Positions 50,727-59,387 of a DNA stretch of 64,000 bases are shown here, piece after piece (positions within the stretch are counted from its first letter, which is position 1; each line of letters begins with the position of its first letter). The position numbers and the translations under genes are program-made. The DNA lies in assembly GCA_022071965.1 (NCBI GenBank), contig JAJVIQ010000020.1, positions 62,001 to 126,000 of the forward strand. Direction: 5' to 3'. Source of the stretch: Gammaproteobacteria bacterium. Its GTDB lineage: Bacteria; Pseudomonadota; Gammaproteobacteria; JAJPIJ01. The notes under the pieces were generated by a model that searched no databases, had not been told where the DNA came from, and worked only from the letters and a program-made list of their open reading frames with translations.

Positions 50727-53700
50727 ATGAACGATCTGACGCCCATCCCGATCCCCCCTGACCCGCCGGCGTCCGACGCGCCGGCAAGTGCCGCGATCGA
50801 TGCCGCAAGATCCGCCGCCCCGCCACCCGGGGGCAACGCCCGCGCCCACCTGCAGGCGGTCGTTGCCGCCGACGGCACCGGCTACGCGGTGATCGATCCG
50901 CGCGCGCGGGTCGTGGAGGCCAACGACGTCTATGCCCACATGGCGGGGTTCGAAGACGCCGCTGCGGTGCTCGGGCGCAGCGTGCTGGAGTGGACGAACG
51001 GCCGCGACGTGCCGCGGACCGTCGAGCAGATCCGCCGCTGCATGGCGGAGGGCAGCGTGCGCGCGATGCTGGTGGAGTATCACGATGCCGGTGGCCGGCG
51101 AGTGCCCGTATCCATCAATGCACAGCGCACCGAGACCGGCGATGGGCCGCGTATCGTTCTGCTGTGCCGTCCGCCGCGGCAGCGACCGAGCGCGGCCGAG
51201 GCGCTGCAGGCCAACCGCGTGCGCATGCGCGAGCAGCAGGCCGCGCTGTCCTGGCTGCTCACCAGCCAGGCCTTTCTCGAGCACGACCTCGGTGAGTTCT
51301 TCCAATTGGTCACGCGCTGCGTGGCCGAGATGCTGGAGGTCGAACGCGTCAACCTCTGGCGGCTGAATCCCGCGCGCACCGTCATGACGCTGGTGAGCGG
51401 CTTCGATCGGCTGAGCGGCACGCACGCCAGCGGCACGGAACTGGACACCGGATCGTACCAGGCCTACTTCCGCGCCCTGGAGAACAACGAGCCGATGCAG
51501 GTCGACAACCTCGGCGAGGACGAGCGCACCAGCGAGCTGTCGGATCTGCACCTGCGCCCGTTCGGCGTCACCGGCCTGCTCGACGTTCCCGTATTCGTCG
51601 ACAACCAGCTCGACGGCGTGCTGTGCCTGGAACAGGTCGGCGAGGACAAGCCCTGGTACCCGGACACCCGCCTGTTCGCCGCGGCGATCACGAACATCGT
51701 CGCGCTCGCCCTGCAGCACCAGGAACGCGCGCGCGCGGAGAATTCGCTGCGACAGAGCGAGGAGCGATACCGCCAGCTCGTGGAGCTGTCGCCGGACGCC
51801 ATCCTCGTGCTGCAGCACGATCGCATCACCTTCGCCAACCCCGCGGCGCTGCAGCTGCTCGGCGCGCGCCGCGCGAGCGAGATCATCGGCGAGGGTCTGT
51901 TCCGCTTCCTGCATCCGCATTACCACGACACGGCGCGCAATCGCCTGCGGCTGACGGCCGAACTGCGGGCCTCGATCCCGTTCGTGGAGGAGAAGTACAT
52001 CCGCCTGGACGGGACCACCGTGGACGTGGAGACGACCTCCGGACCCTACCAGGACGAGCAGGGAGAGGGTCTGCAGGTGATCGTGCGCGACATCACCGCC
52101 CGCAAGCGCACGGAGATGAAACTCGCCAAGAGCGAGCAGCGCCTGGACCTCGCCCTGAAGGCCGCCGACCTGGGCCTCTGGGACTGGAACCTGCAGACCG
52201 GTGATGCGTACTTCGACGATCGCTGGCTGGGTATCGTCGGTTACGCGCGTGAGGAGTTTCCGCCGCACATCAACACCTGGGAGATGATCGTCCATCCCGA
52301 CGATCTGCAGCGGGTCATCGCCGCCACCAGGGCCCATGCCGAGGGGCAGACACCGTACTTCGAGAGCGAACACCGCGTGCTCACGCGCGGCGGCGAATGG
52401 CGCTGGGTGCACGACAAGGGCCGCATCGTCGAGCGCGACGAGGCCGGCCGTCCGCTGCGCGAGACCGGCACCATGCTGGACGTCACGGCGCGCAAGCGGC
52501 AGGAGGAGGCGCTGCGCGCGAGCGAGGCCAAGTTCTCGCGCTTCTTCCAGTCCAACCCGCTGCCGGGCATCATCGCGATCTTCCCCGAAGGACGCGTCAT
52601 CGAGGTCAATCAGGCGTTCCTCCGCGCCACCGGCTACCAGCGCGACGAGGTCATCGGTGTCGCCGCCGCCGATCTGGCCTTGCGCTTCGAGGCCCAGCAG
52701 CGCGATCTGCTCTATCACGCGCTCGAGACGGGTCAGACGCCGTACGCCTTCGAGGCCCGGCTGCAGCTTCAGTCCGGCGAGATGCGCGACGTGCTGGCGA
52801 CCTACGAGCGGGTCGATTTCGGCGGTCAGCGCTGCTTCGTCGGCATGTATTACGACATCACGCATCGCAAGCTCATCGAGGCGGAGATGCGCCGTATCAA
52901 CGAACAGCTCGAACAGCGCGTGGCGGAACGCACCGCGGAGCTCGAATCCAGCAATCGCGCGCTGCGGGCCGCCGAGGGCCGCCAGCGCGTGCTGCTCGAC
53001 GCCATGCCCGACCTGATGTTCCGCATCGACCGCGCCGGCCGCGTGCTCGACTTCTCCGCCCCCCGGGGCGACAGTCTGATCGATCCGGAGAAGCTCATCG
53101 ATCGCAACCTGCGCGACGTCGACCTCGACGCCCCCACCCGGCAGTCGATGCTCACCACCATCGATCGCGCGCTTCACGGCGGCAACATCGAACAGATGGA
53201 ATTCCGCCTCGTCACCCCCGTCGGACCGCGCGAGTACGAGGCGCGGGTCCTCGGGAGCGGGACCGACGAGGTCGTCGCCATCGTGCGTGACATCACGGAG
53301 CGGCGGCACATCGAGCACGCGCTGCGGCTGAGCGAGGCCGGGCTCAGCGCGGCGCAGAGCATCGCCCATCTCGGCAGCTGGGAGCAGGACATCGTCAACC
53401 CCGAATCGATCGAGGCCAACCCGCTGCGATGGTCCGACGAGACCTACCGCATCCTGGGCTATACTCCCGGGGAGGTCGAACCGTCGGTTGCGCGCCTGAT
53501 CAACAGCTTGCACCCCGATGACCGCCAGGCCGTGCGTGAGCTCTGGCGCGCGGCCCTGCGCGACGGCAGGGACTTCGACCACGTCTGCCGGGTGCTCCGC
53601 CCCGACGGCGGGGAACGGATCGTGCATACGCAGTGCGGTATCCTCGGCGGGACGCCTGGCCCAGGGGCAGGCGTGAAGATCCTCGGGGTCATGCAGGACA

Positions 53701-54854
53701 TCACCGAGCGCAAGCACGCCGAGGACGCGCTGCGACTGAGCGAGCGGCGGCTGCGCCAGATCATCGATGCGGTCCCGCACCTCATCTACGCGCGCGAGAT
53801 GGGCGGGCGCTTCATCCTCGTCAATCAGTCGGTTGCCGACATGTTCGGCACCACGGTGGACAACGTGCTGGGCAAGACCGAGGCGGCGTTCGGGCGCCGG
53901 CCGGAGGAGGTCGAGCGATCGCGGGAGACGGACATGGAGGTGGTGCTGGTGGGGCAGCCGCAGCTCATTCCAGAGGAAACGATCACCGACGTGAACGGCA
54001 ACGTGCACGTGCTGGAGACGATGAAGATCCCCTTCACCTTCTCCGGGACGAGCCTGCCGGCCGTCCTCGGAGTATCCACCGACATCACCTATCGCAAGCA
54101 GGCGGAGCGGGAGATCCGCATCCTCAACGAGCAGCTCGAGCATCGCGTGCAGCAGCGCACCGCGGAGCTCGAGGCCGCCAATCGCGAGCTGGAGAGTTTC
54201 AGTTACTCCGTCTCGCACGATCTGATCGCCCCCCTGCGCGGTATCGACGGCTGGAGCCTCGCGCTGCTCGAGGACCTCGGCGATCGGCTCGACGACCTCG
54301 GACGGAAATACCTCGCCAACGTGCGCGGCGAGGCCCAGCGCATGGCCATGCTGATCGACAACATGCTGAAACTCTCGCGGGTGACCCGCGCCGAGATGCG
54401 CCACGAGCCCGTGGACCTCTCGACGATGGCCGAGGAGATCGCCGCGGAGCTGCGGGTCAGGGACCCCGGGAGGCAGGCGGACTTCAGCATCGATCCGGTG
54501 CTCATCGCCAGCGGCGATCCAATCCTGCTGCGCTCGGCGCTGCAGAACCTGATGGAGAACGCGTGGAAATTCACCGGCCGCTGCCAGCACGCGCTGATCG
54601 AGGTCGGGATGACGACCGAGGGCGAGGAGCAGGTGTTCTTCGTGCGCGACAACGGCGCCGGCTTCGATCAGGCCTACGCCGCCAAGATGTTCGCGCCGTT
54701 CGCCCGTCTGCATCGCGCCGCCGACTACCCCGGCACCGGCATCGGTCTGGCCAGCGTGCAGCGGATCATCCGCCGCCACGGCGGACGGATCTGGGCCGAG
54801 GGCGCCGTGAGCCGGGGTGCCACCTTCAAGTTCACCCTGCCGCTGCCGACGTGA
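50727..54854 (+). CDS. Multi-PAS/GAF sensor histidine kinase
   Basis: 1375 residues, no membrane segment. Domain order by sequence: PAS (about 42-150), GAF (187-335), six further PAS domains (about 345-460, 470-590, 595-725, 755-875, 880-1000, 1010-1135), each ending in a DITxRK/ERK-type motif. HisKA carries H1164 in SYSVSHDLIAPLRG (phytochrome-like kinase type), and the ATPase domain has NLMENAWKFT, DNGAGF and GTGIGL. There is no receiver of its own; the next gene begins with one. No clear Shine-Dalgarno is seen. Ligands of the sensors are unknown. Confidence 0.9.
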   Translation: MNDLTPIPIPPDPPASDAPASAAIDAARSAAPPPGGNARAHLQAVVAADGTGYAVIDPRARVVEANDVYAHMAGFEDAAAVLGRSVLEWTNGRDVPRTVEQIRRCMAEGSVRAMLVEYHDAGGRRVPVSINAQRTETGDGPRIVLLCRPPRQRPSAAEALQANRVRMREQQAALSWLLTSQAFLEHDLGEFFQLVTRCVAEMLEVERVNLWRLNPARTVMTLVSGFDRLSGTHASGTELDTGSYQAYFRALENNEPMQVDNLGEDERTSELSDLHLRPFGVTGLLDVPVFVDNQLDGVLCLEQVGEDKPWYPDTRLFAAAITNIVALALQHQERARAENSLRQSEERYRQLVELSPDAILVLQHDRITFANPAALQLLGARRASEIIGEGLFRFLHPHYHDTARNRLRLTAELRASIPFVEEKYIRLDGTTVDVETTSGPYQDEQGEGLQVIVRDITARKRTEMKLAKSEQRLDLALKAADLGLWDWNLQTGDAYFDDRWLGIVGYAREEFPPHINTWEMIVHPDDLQRVIAATRAHAEGQTPYFESEHRVLTRGGEWRWVHDKGRIVERDEAGRPLRETGTMLDVTARKRQEEALRASEAKFSRFFQSNPLPGIIAIFPEGRVIEVNQAFLRATGYQRDEVIGVAAADLALRFEAQQRDLLYHALETGQTPYAFEARLQLQSGEMRDVLATYERVDFGGQRCFVGMYYDITHRKLIEAEMRRINEQLEQRVAERTAELESSNRALRAAEGRQRVLLDAMPDLMFRIDRAGRVLDFSAPRGDSLIDPEKLIDRNLRDVDLDAPTRQSMLTTIDRALHGGNIEQMEFRLVTPVGPREYEARVLGSGTDEVVAIVRDITERRHIEHALRLSEAGLSAAQSIAHLGSWEQDIVNPESIEANPLRWSDETYRILGYTPGEVEPSVARLINSLHPDDRQAVRELWRAALRDGRDFDHVCRVLRPDGGERIVHTQCGILGGTPGPGAGVKILGVMQDITERKHAEDALRLSERRLRQIIDAVPHLIYAREMGGRFILVNQSVADMFGTTVDNVLGKTEAAFGRRPEEVERSRETDMEVVLVGQPQLIPEETITDVNGNVHVLETMKIPFTFSGTSLPAVLGVSTDITYRKQAEREIRILNEQLEHRVQQRTAELEAANRELESFSYSVSHDLIAPLRGIDGWSLALLEDLGDRLDDLGRKYLANVRGEAQRMAMLIDNMLKLSRVTRAEMRHEPVDLSTMAEEIAAELRVRDPGRQADFSIDPVLIASGDPILLRSALQNLMENAWKFTGRCQHALIEVGMTTEGEEQVFFVRDNGAGFDQAYAAKMFAPFARLHRAADYPGTGIGLASVQRIIRRHGGRIWAEGAVSRGATFKFTLPLPT

Positions 54855-54921
54855 TCCCGCCACTCGAGCCTTCCCGTGCGCTCCGAGGCCGGGCCGCCGG
54901 ATCGACGAAGGGGACGCGCGC

Positions 54922-57138
54922 ATGATGGAGCCGACGGCCTCATCGCAGAAGCGTGCCGGCGGCACCGCCGAGGGCGGCGCCGCGGATCCCTCCGATCTGC
55001 GGCGCCACTTTCGCACGACGTCGCACTTCCTGCGCGCGCTGATCGTCGAGGACTCCGAGAGCGACGCCGGCCTGCTGCTGCGCCATCTCGAGCGGGGCGG
55101 CTACATCGTCGAGCATGTCATCATCGACAATGCCGCGGACATGCAGGCCGCCCTGGCCGAGAAGGCCTGGGACGTGGTGATCGCCGACTACGTGCTGCCG
55201 CAATTCGACGCGCCGACCGCGCTCAAGCTCCTCAAGGAGAGCGGCCAGGACATACCCTTCATCGTCGTCTCCGGCAGCATCGGCGAGGACATCGCCGTGC
55301 GCATGATGAAGAGCGGGGCCAGCGATTACCTGCTGAAGGAGAATCTCACCCGCCTGGTGCCGGCCGTGCAGCGCGAGCTGCGCGAGGCCGCCGTGCGCCG
55401 CGAACGCCTGCGCGTCGAGGAGGACCTGCGGGTCTACGGGCAGGTCTTCGAGGCGAGCTGCGAGGCGATCACCATCACCGATGCCCGCCGCCGCATCATC
55501 GCCGTCAACCCGGCGTTCTCGGAGATCACCGGCTATCCGCCCGAGGACGTCATCGGCCGCACGGCGCAGCTTCTGAGCTCCGGCGGCTACGACCCCGCCT
55601 TCTACGACTCGATCTGGCAGACCGTGGATGAATGCGGGTACTGGACGGGGGAGATCTGGGCGCGCAAGAGGTCAGGCGACCTCTTCATGGAGTGGCTGTC
55701 GATCTCGGCGATCAAGGATCCATCCGGCAGGATCAGCCACTATGTGACGCAGGGCGTGGATATCACGAGCCAGAAACGGGCCGACGAGCGCATCCATTAT
55801 CTCGCCCACTACGACTCGCTGACGAGACTGCCCAACCGCACCCTGCTGCAGGATCGCATCTCGCGCGCCGTCGCCGCAGCCGAGCGCAACGGCAACCGCG
55901 TGGCGATCATGTTCATCGACCTCGACCGCTTCAAGAACATCAACGACTCCCTCGGCCACCCGGTCGGCGATCGGCTGCTGCAGGCGGTGGCCGACCGGCT
56001 GCGCGGGTGCGTGCGCGACAACGACACGGTGGCGCGCCTGGGCGGTGATGAATTCGTGGTGGTGCTGCCGGAGACCGGTCAGGAAGGCGCCTCGCACGTG
56101 GCGCAGAAGATCCTCACGAGCCTGAGCGGACCTTACCAGATCGAGAGTTTCCAGCTCATCATCACGCCCAGCATCGGGATCAGCGTCTTTCCCGAGGACG
56201 GCACCGACATCGAGACGTTGATCAAGAACGCCGACGCGGCGCTCTACCACGCCAAGGACAACGGGCGGAACAACTACCAGTTCTTCACCCAGGAGATGAA
56301 CATTGCCGCCTACGAGCGCATCTCGCTGGAGAATGGTCTGCGCATCGCGCTGGAGCGCGGCGAGTTCGAGCTCTACTACCAGCCGCAGGTGAGCGTACGC
56401 ACCGGCGCGGTCACCACGCTGGAGGCGCTGGTGCGCTGGAATCACCCGCATTGGGGTGTCGTGCCGCCCAGCATGTTCATACATGTCGCCGAGGACAGCG
56501 GCATCGTCGTGCCACTGGGCAAATGGATGCTGCGCGAGGCCTGCCGCCAGGTGGCGCAATGGCAGAAGAGCGGCTTTCCGCAGGTGCCGGTGGCGGTGAA
56601 CATCTCGGCCGTGCAACTGCGCGACAAGGGTTTCGCGCAGTTCGTGCAGGAGGTGCTGGCGGAGACCGGGCTGAAGCCCGCGATGCTCCAGCTCGAGCTG
56701 ACCGAGAGCATCCTCATGCAGGACGAGAGCCGCAGCAGCCCCGGCATCAAGGAGCTCTCGGCGCTGGGCGTACATCTGGCGCTGGATGACTTCGGCACCG
56801 GCTATTCGAGCCTCACCTATCTGCGCCGCTTCCCGATCAGCAAACTGAAGATCGATCGCTCCTTCATACGCAACTGCGCCGAGACCCCCTCCGACGGCGC
56901 GATCGTCAAGGCCATCATCAATCTGGCGCACAGTCTCGGCCTGCGGGTGATCGCCGAGGGCGTGGAAAACGAGCGGCAGTACGACTTCGTGGTGGCGGAG
57001 GGGTGCGACGACATCCAGGGCTATTACTTCAGCCCCCCGAAGTGCGCCGAGGATCTCATTGGCTTCCTGAGCGTGGACTCCATCGGTACTCCGCCGGAGC
57101 TGCTGGAAGGCACCGCCAGCAGCCACGCCGCGGAGTGA
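54922..57138 (+). CDS. REC-PAS-GGDEF-EAL cyclic di-GMP protein
   Basis: 738 residues. Receiver (about 38-155) with phospho-acceptor D89 (VVIADYVLP), S117 and K139 (YLLKENL). PAS (about 160-280). GGDEF domain with intact GGDEF (374-378) and I-site RDND (365-368). EAL domain with E501-A-L, DDFGTGYSSL (622-631) and AEGVE, all intact. Both synthesis and hydrolysis of c-di-GMP are possible. It lies 67 bp after the multi-PAS kinase, its likely phospho-donor. Ends 4 bp from the convergent ccmI stop. Confidence 0.92.
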   Translation: MMEPTASSQKRAGGTAEGGAADPSDLRRHFRTTSHFLRALIVEDSESDAGLLLRHLERGGYIVEHVIIDNAADMQAALAEKAWDVVIADYVLPQFDAPTALKLLKESGQDIPFIVVSGSIGEDIAVRMMKSGASDYLLKENLTRLVPAVQRELREAAVRRERLRVEEDLRVYGQVFEASCEAITITDARRRIIAVNPAFSEITGYPPEDVIGRTAQLLSSGGYDPAFYDSIWQTVDECGYWTGEIWARKRSGDLFMEWLSISAIKDPSGRISHYVTQGVDITSQKRADERIHYLAHYDSLTRLPNRTLLQDRISRAVAAAERNGNRVAIMFIDLDRFKNINDSLGHPVGDRLLQAVADRLRGCVRDNDTVARLGGDEFVVVLPETGQEGASHVAQKILTSLSGPYQIESFQLIITPSIGISVFPEDGTDIETLIKNADAALYHAKDNGRNNYQFFTQEMNIAAYERISLENGLRIALERGEFELYYQPQVSVRTGAVTTLEALVRWNHPHWGVVPPSMFIHVAEDSGIVVPLGKWMLREACRQVAQWQKSGFPQVPVAVNISAVQLRDKGFAQFVQEVLAETGLKPAMLQLELTESILMQDESRSSPGIKELSALGVHLALDDFGTGYSSLTYLRRFPISKLKIDRSFIRNCAETPSDGAIVKAIINLAHSLGLRVIAEGVENERQYDFVVAEGCDDIQGYYFSPPKCAEDLIGFLSVDSIGTPPELLEGTASSHAAE

Positions 57139-57142
57139 CGGC

Positions 57143-58360
57143 TCAGGGAACGACGCGGCCGACCTCGATGTGAATGCCGTTCGCGCCCGGTCGCACCGGA
57201 CCGGCGCTGCCCTCGAGATCGCCGGATTGCGGGGCGACGTTGCCGGATTTGGATATCCGGGCCACCAGCATGATTTCCCCCGCACTGCTGAGATCCATGC
57301 CCGGGGACATGGCCATCGAATCGTCCAGCGTGAACGCGAGCGGCAGTTCGCTCGCCGGCCTGCGCAGCACGGCCAACGGCATGCGCGGACCCTCCATCGC
57401 GCGGGCGAAGACGAAAAGCGTGTCGCCGGGCGAGACCCTCGCCGCCATCCCCTCCTTGAGCGCCACCGTGCCCGCCACCGTCGCGCCGGTGGCGGCCGGC
57501 GCTGCATCCGCTGCCGCGGGCATACCGGCGCTGGCGCGCGCCTCGGCCAGGCCCGCCTCGATCGCTGCGTAGGTCCGGGATTCCTTCGGGATCATCTCCC
57601 GCAACGTCTCCCAGTGCCGGATCGCAGCCGCATGGTCGCCCGCGTCCAGGGCCAGGCGGCCGGCCAGCGCGAGGCCGCGTGCGTCGCGCGGTTCGAGCGC
57701 CAGCGCCCGGGCGAGCAGGGCCCGCGCCTCGCCGTGCCCGTCGCCGCTTTGGTACAGCAGTTCCGCGAGCTCGACCAGCGGCGCGGCCAATTGCGGCCCC
57801 GCCTCGATCGCCTGGCGGTAGGCGGCCATCGCCGCCTCGGGCTGCTCCATGAATGCGTGACTGCGCGCGAGCAGCAGCCACGCCTCGGCATCCCCGGGGT
57901 TGTCCTTCACGCGCGCCGACATCTGCGCGACAAAATTCTCGACCTCCGCGGGCGTGAGCTCGCCGCCGGTGCCCGCGTCTTGCGTCTGCATGGCGCGGCT
58001 GGCCAACTGCGGCGTGCCGACGTGCAGATAGACGACGGCGGCGATCACGGGCACGGCCAGGCTCGCCGCCATGACGGTCGCACCCGCGGCCCGGCTCCAC
58101 GGCCGCGGCCTAGGCCCGGCAATGCCCGCCTCCTCGACGACACGCCGCTCGAGTTCCTCGCGCGCCTGACGGTGCTGCGCGGGGCTCAGCACCCCGCGCG
58201 CGAGATCCGCGTCCAGCTCGGCGGCCTGCTCGCGCAGCAGATGCACGTTCGACTTCCCGGCTTCGGTCTCGCCGCCATGCCGGATCCGCAGCAGCGGCAG
58301 GGCGACGAAGACCATGGCGATCAGCGTCATCGCGATCGCTACCAGGGTGAAGGCGTTCAT
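57143..58360 (-). CDS. ccmI: Cytochrome c maturation protein CcmI
   Basis: Membrane-bound TPR protein that presents apocytochrome c to the CcmFH heme ligation complex. 405 residues. Two N-terminal membrane segments (about 3-25 and 94-113) flank a cytosolic loop (QAAELDADLARGVLSP). TPR repeats lie at about 135-265, and a C-terminal CycH-type domain ends IHIEVGRVVP. ATG at 58360 overlaps the ccmH stop (ATGA). Confidence 0.9.
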   Translation of the reverse strand: MNAFTLVAIAMTLIAMVFVALPLLRIRHGGETEAGKSNVHLLREQAAELDADLARGVLSPAQHRQAREELERRVVEEAGIAGPRPRPWSRAAGATVMAASLAVPVIAAVVYLHVGTPQLASRAMQTQDAGTGGELTPAEVENFVAQMSARVKDNPGDAEAWLLLARSHAFMEQPEAAMAAYRQAIEAGPQLAAPLVELAELLYQSGDGHGEARALLARALALEPRDARGLALAGRLALDAGDHAAAIRHWETLREMIPKESRTYAAIEAGLAEARASAGMPAAADAAPAATGATVAGTVALKEGMAARVSPGDTLFVFARAMEGPRMPLAVLRRPASELPLAFTLDDSMAMSPGMDLSSAGEIMLVARISKSGNVAPQSGDLEGSAGPVRPGANGIHIEVGRVVP

Positions 58361-58845
58361 CGCGCCTCGTCCCTGCCGGCCGTCGCCTCCCCCCGCAGCA
58401 GCCGCGCGGCCAGGGCCCGCTCCGCCCCCGTGAGCGGCGCCGGCGCCGGGGTCTCGTCCTGCTGGCGCAACGCCCGGCGCAGCACGAGGACGGCGAGCAG
58501 CAGCAACAGCGCGGGCCCGGCCCACAGCAGTACGGTCGTGGCCTTGAGCGGCGGCTGATAGAGGACGAAATCGCCGTAACGATCGGTCATGAAGGCGACG
58601 ACCTGCGCGTCGGTCCTGCCGGCGGCGATCTGCTCGTCGATCTGGCGACGCAGGTCGACGGCGAGATCGGCATTGGACTCGGCGATCGATTGATTCTGGC
58701 AGACCAGGCAGCGCAGCTTCCTGGCCAGTTCCACCGATCGCCTCGCCGCCACGGGATCCTGCGCCGTCGGTACGGCTTCCCTGGCGCCCACGACGCCGCC
58801 CAGCGCAACCAGGATCGCCAACAAGGCCGCGGCGGGCGCTCTCAT
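58357..58845 (-). CDS. ccmH: Cytochrome c maturation protein CcmH
   Basis: 162 residues with a signal peptide, the thioredox motif LRCLVCQNQSI with C46 and C49, and a C-terminal membrane segment (about 105-122). It reduces the heme-binding cysteines of apocytochrome c. The start overlaps the ccmG stop. Confidence 0.94.
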   Translation of the reverse strand: MRAPAAALLAILVALGGVVGAREAVPTAQDPVAARRSVELARKLRCLVCQNQSIAESNADLAVDLRRQIDEQIAAGRTDAQVVAFMTDRYGDFVLYQPPLKATTVLLWAGPALLLLLAVLVLRRALRQQDETPAPAPLTGAERALAARLLRGEATAGRDEAR

Positions 58846-59369
58846 CCCTGTTCGAGCTCGCGGATGAGCGGCAGGATCTTCCCCTGCAGGGCGTCGGTGG
58901 TGACCGGCCCGATCTGCTTGTAACGGATGACGCCCTGCTTGTCGATCACGAAGGTCTCGGGCACGCCGTAGACGCCGAAATCGATCCCCACCCTGCCGTC
59001 CAGATCGCTGACCGAAAGCGTATAGGGATTGCCGAGCTGCGCCAGCCATGCCTGCGCGTCGCCGGGCTTGTCCTTGTAGTTGAGGCCGACGACGGCAACC
59101 GGGTGACTCCTGGCGAACTCGACCAGCAGAGGGTGCTCGTCACGGCAGGACACGCACCAGGACGCCCAGACGTTCAGCAGCCATACCCGCCCCCGCATGG
59201 ACCGCGGCGAGAACGCCTGTGCCGGCTCGTGCAGTTGCGGAAGCGTGAACTCCGGTACCGGTTTGCCGATGAGCGGCGAGGGCACCTCGCGCGGGTTGAG
59301 CTTCAGTCCGACGAACAGGAATCCCAGCAGGACGAGAAAGGCCCCGAGCGGGAGCAGGAATCGGTTCAT
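58842..59369 (-). CDS. ccmG: Thiol:disulfide oxidoreductase CcmG/DsbE
   Basis: 175 residues with an N-terminal membrane anchor (about 4-23) and a periplasmic thioredoxin domain: active site W71-C72-V-S-C75, and GVYGVPETFVID with the cis-proline. It keeps apocytochrome cysteines reduced. It begins 18 bp after ccmF. Confidence 0.95.
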   Translation of the reverse strand: MNRFLLPLGAFLVLLGFLFVGLKLNPREVPSPLIGKPVPEFTLPQLHEPAQAFSPRSMRGRVWLLNVWASWCVSCRDEHPLLVEFARSHPVAVVGLNYKDKPGDAQAWLAQLGNPYTLSVSDLDGRVGIDFGVYGVPETFVIDKQGVIRYKQIGPVTTDALQGKILPLIRELEQG

Positions 59370-59387
59370 GATCGCGTCAGCCGGAGA

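Noticed and set aside
50646-55016. A 1456-codon open frame antisense to the multi-PAS kinase
   Set aside because: It is a long stop-free shadow of a GC-rich gene. The sense strand has clear PAS, HisKA and ATPase motifs, and the antisense has none.
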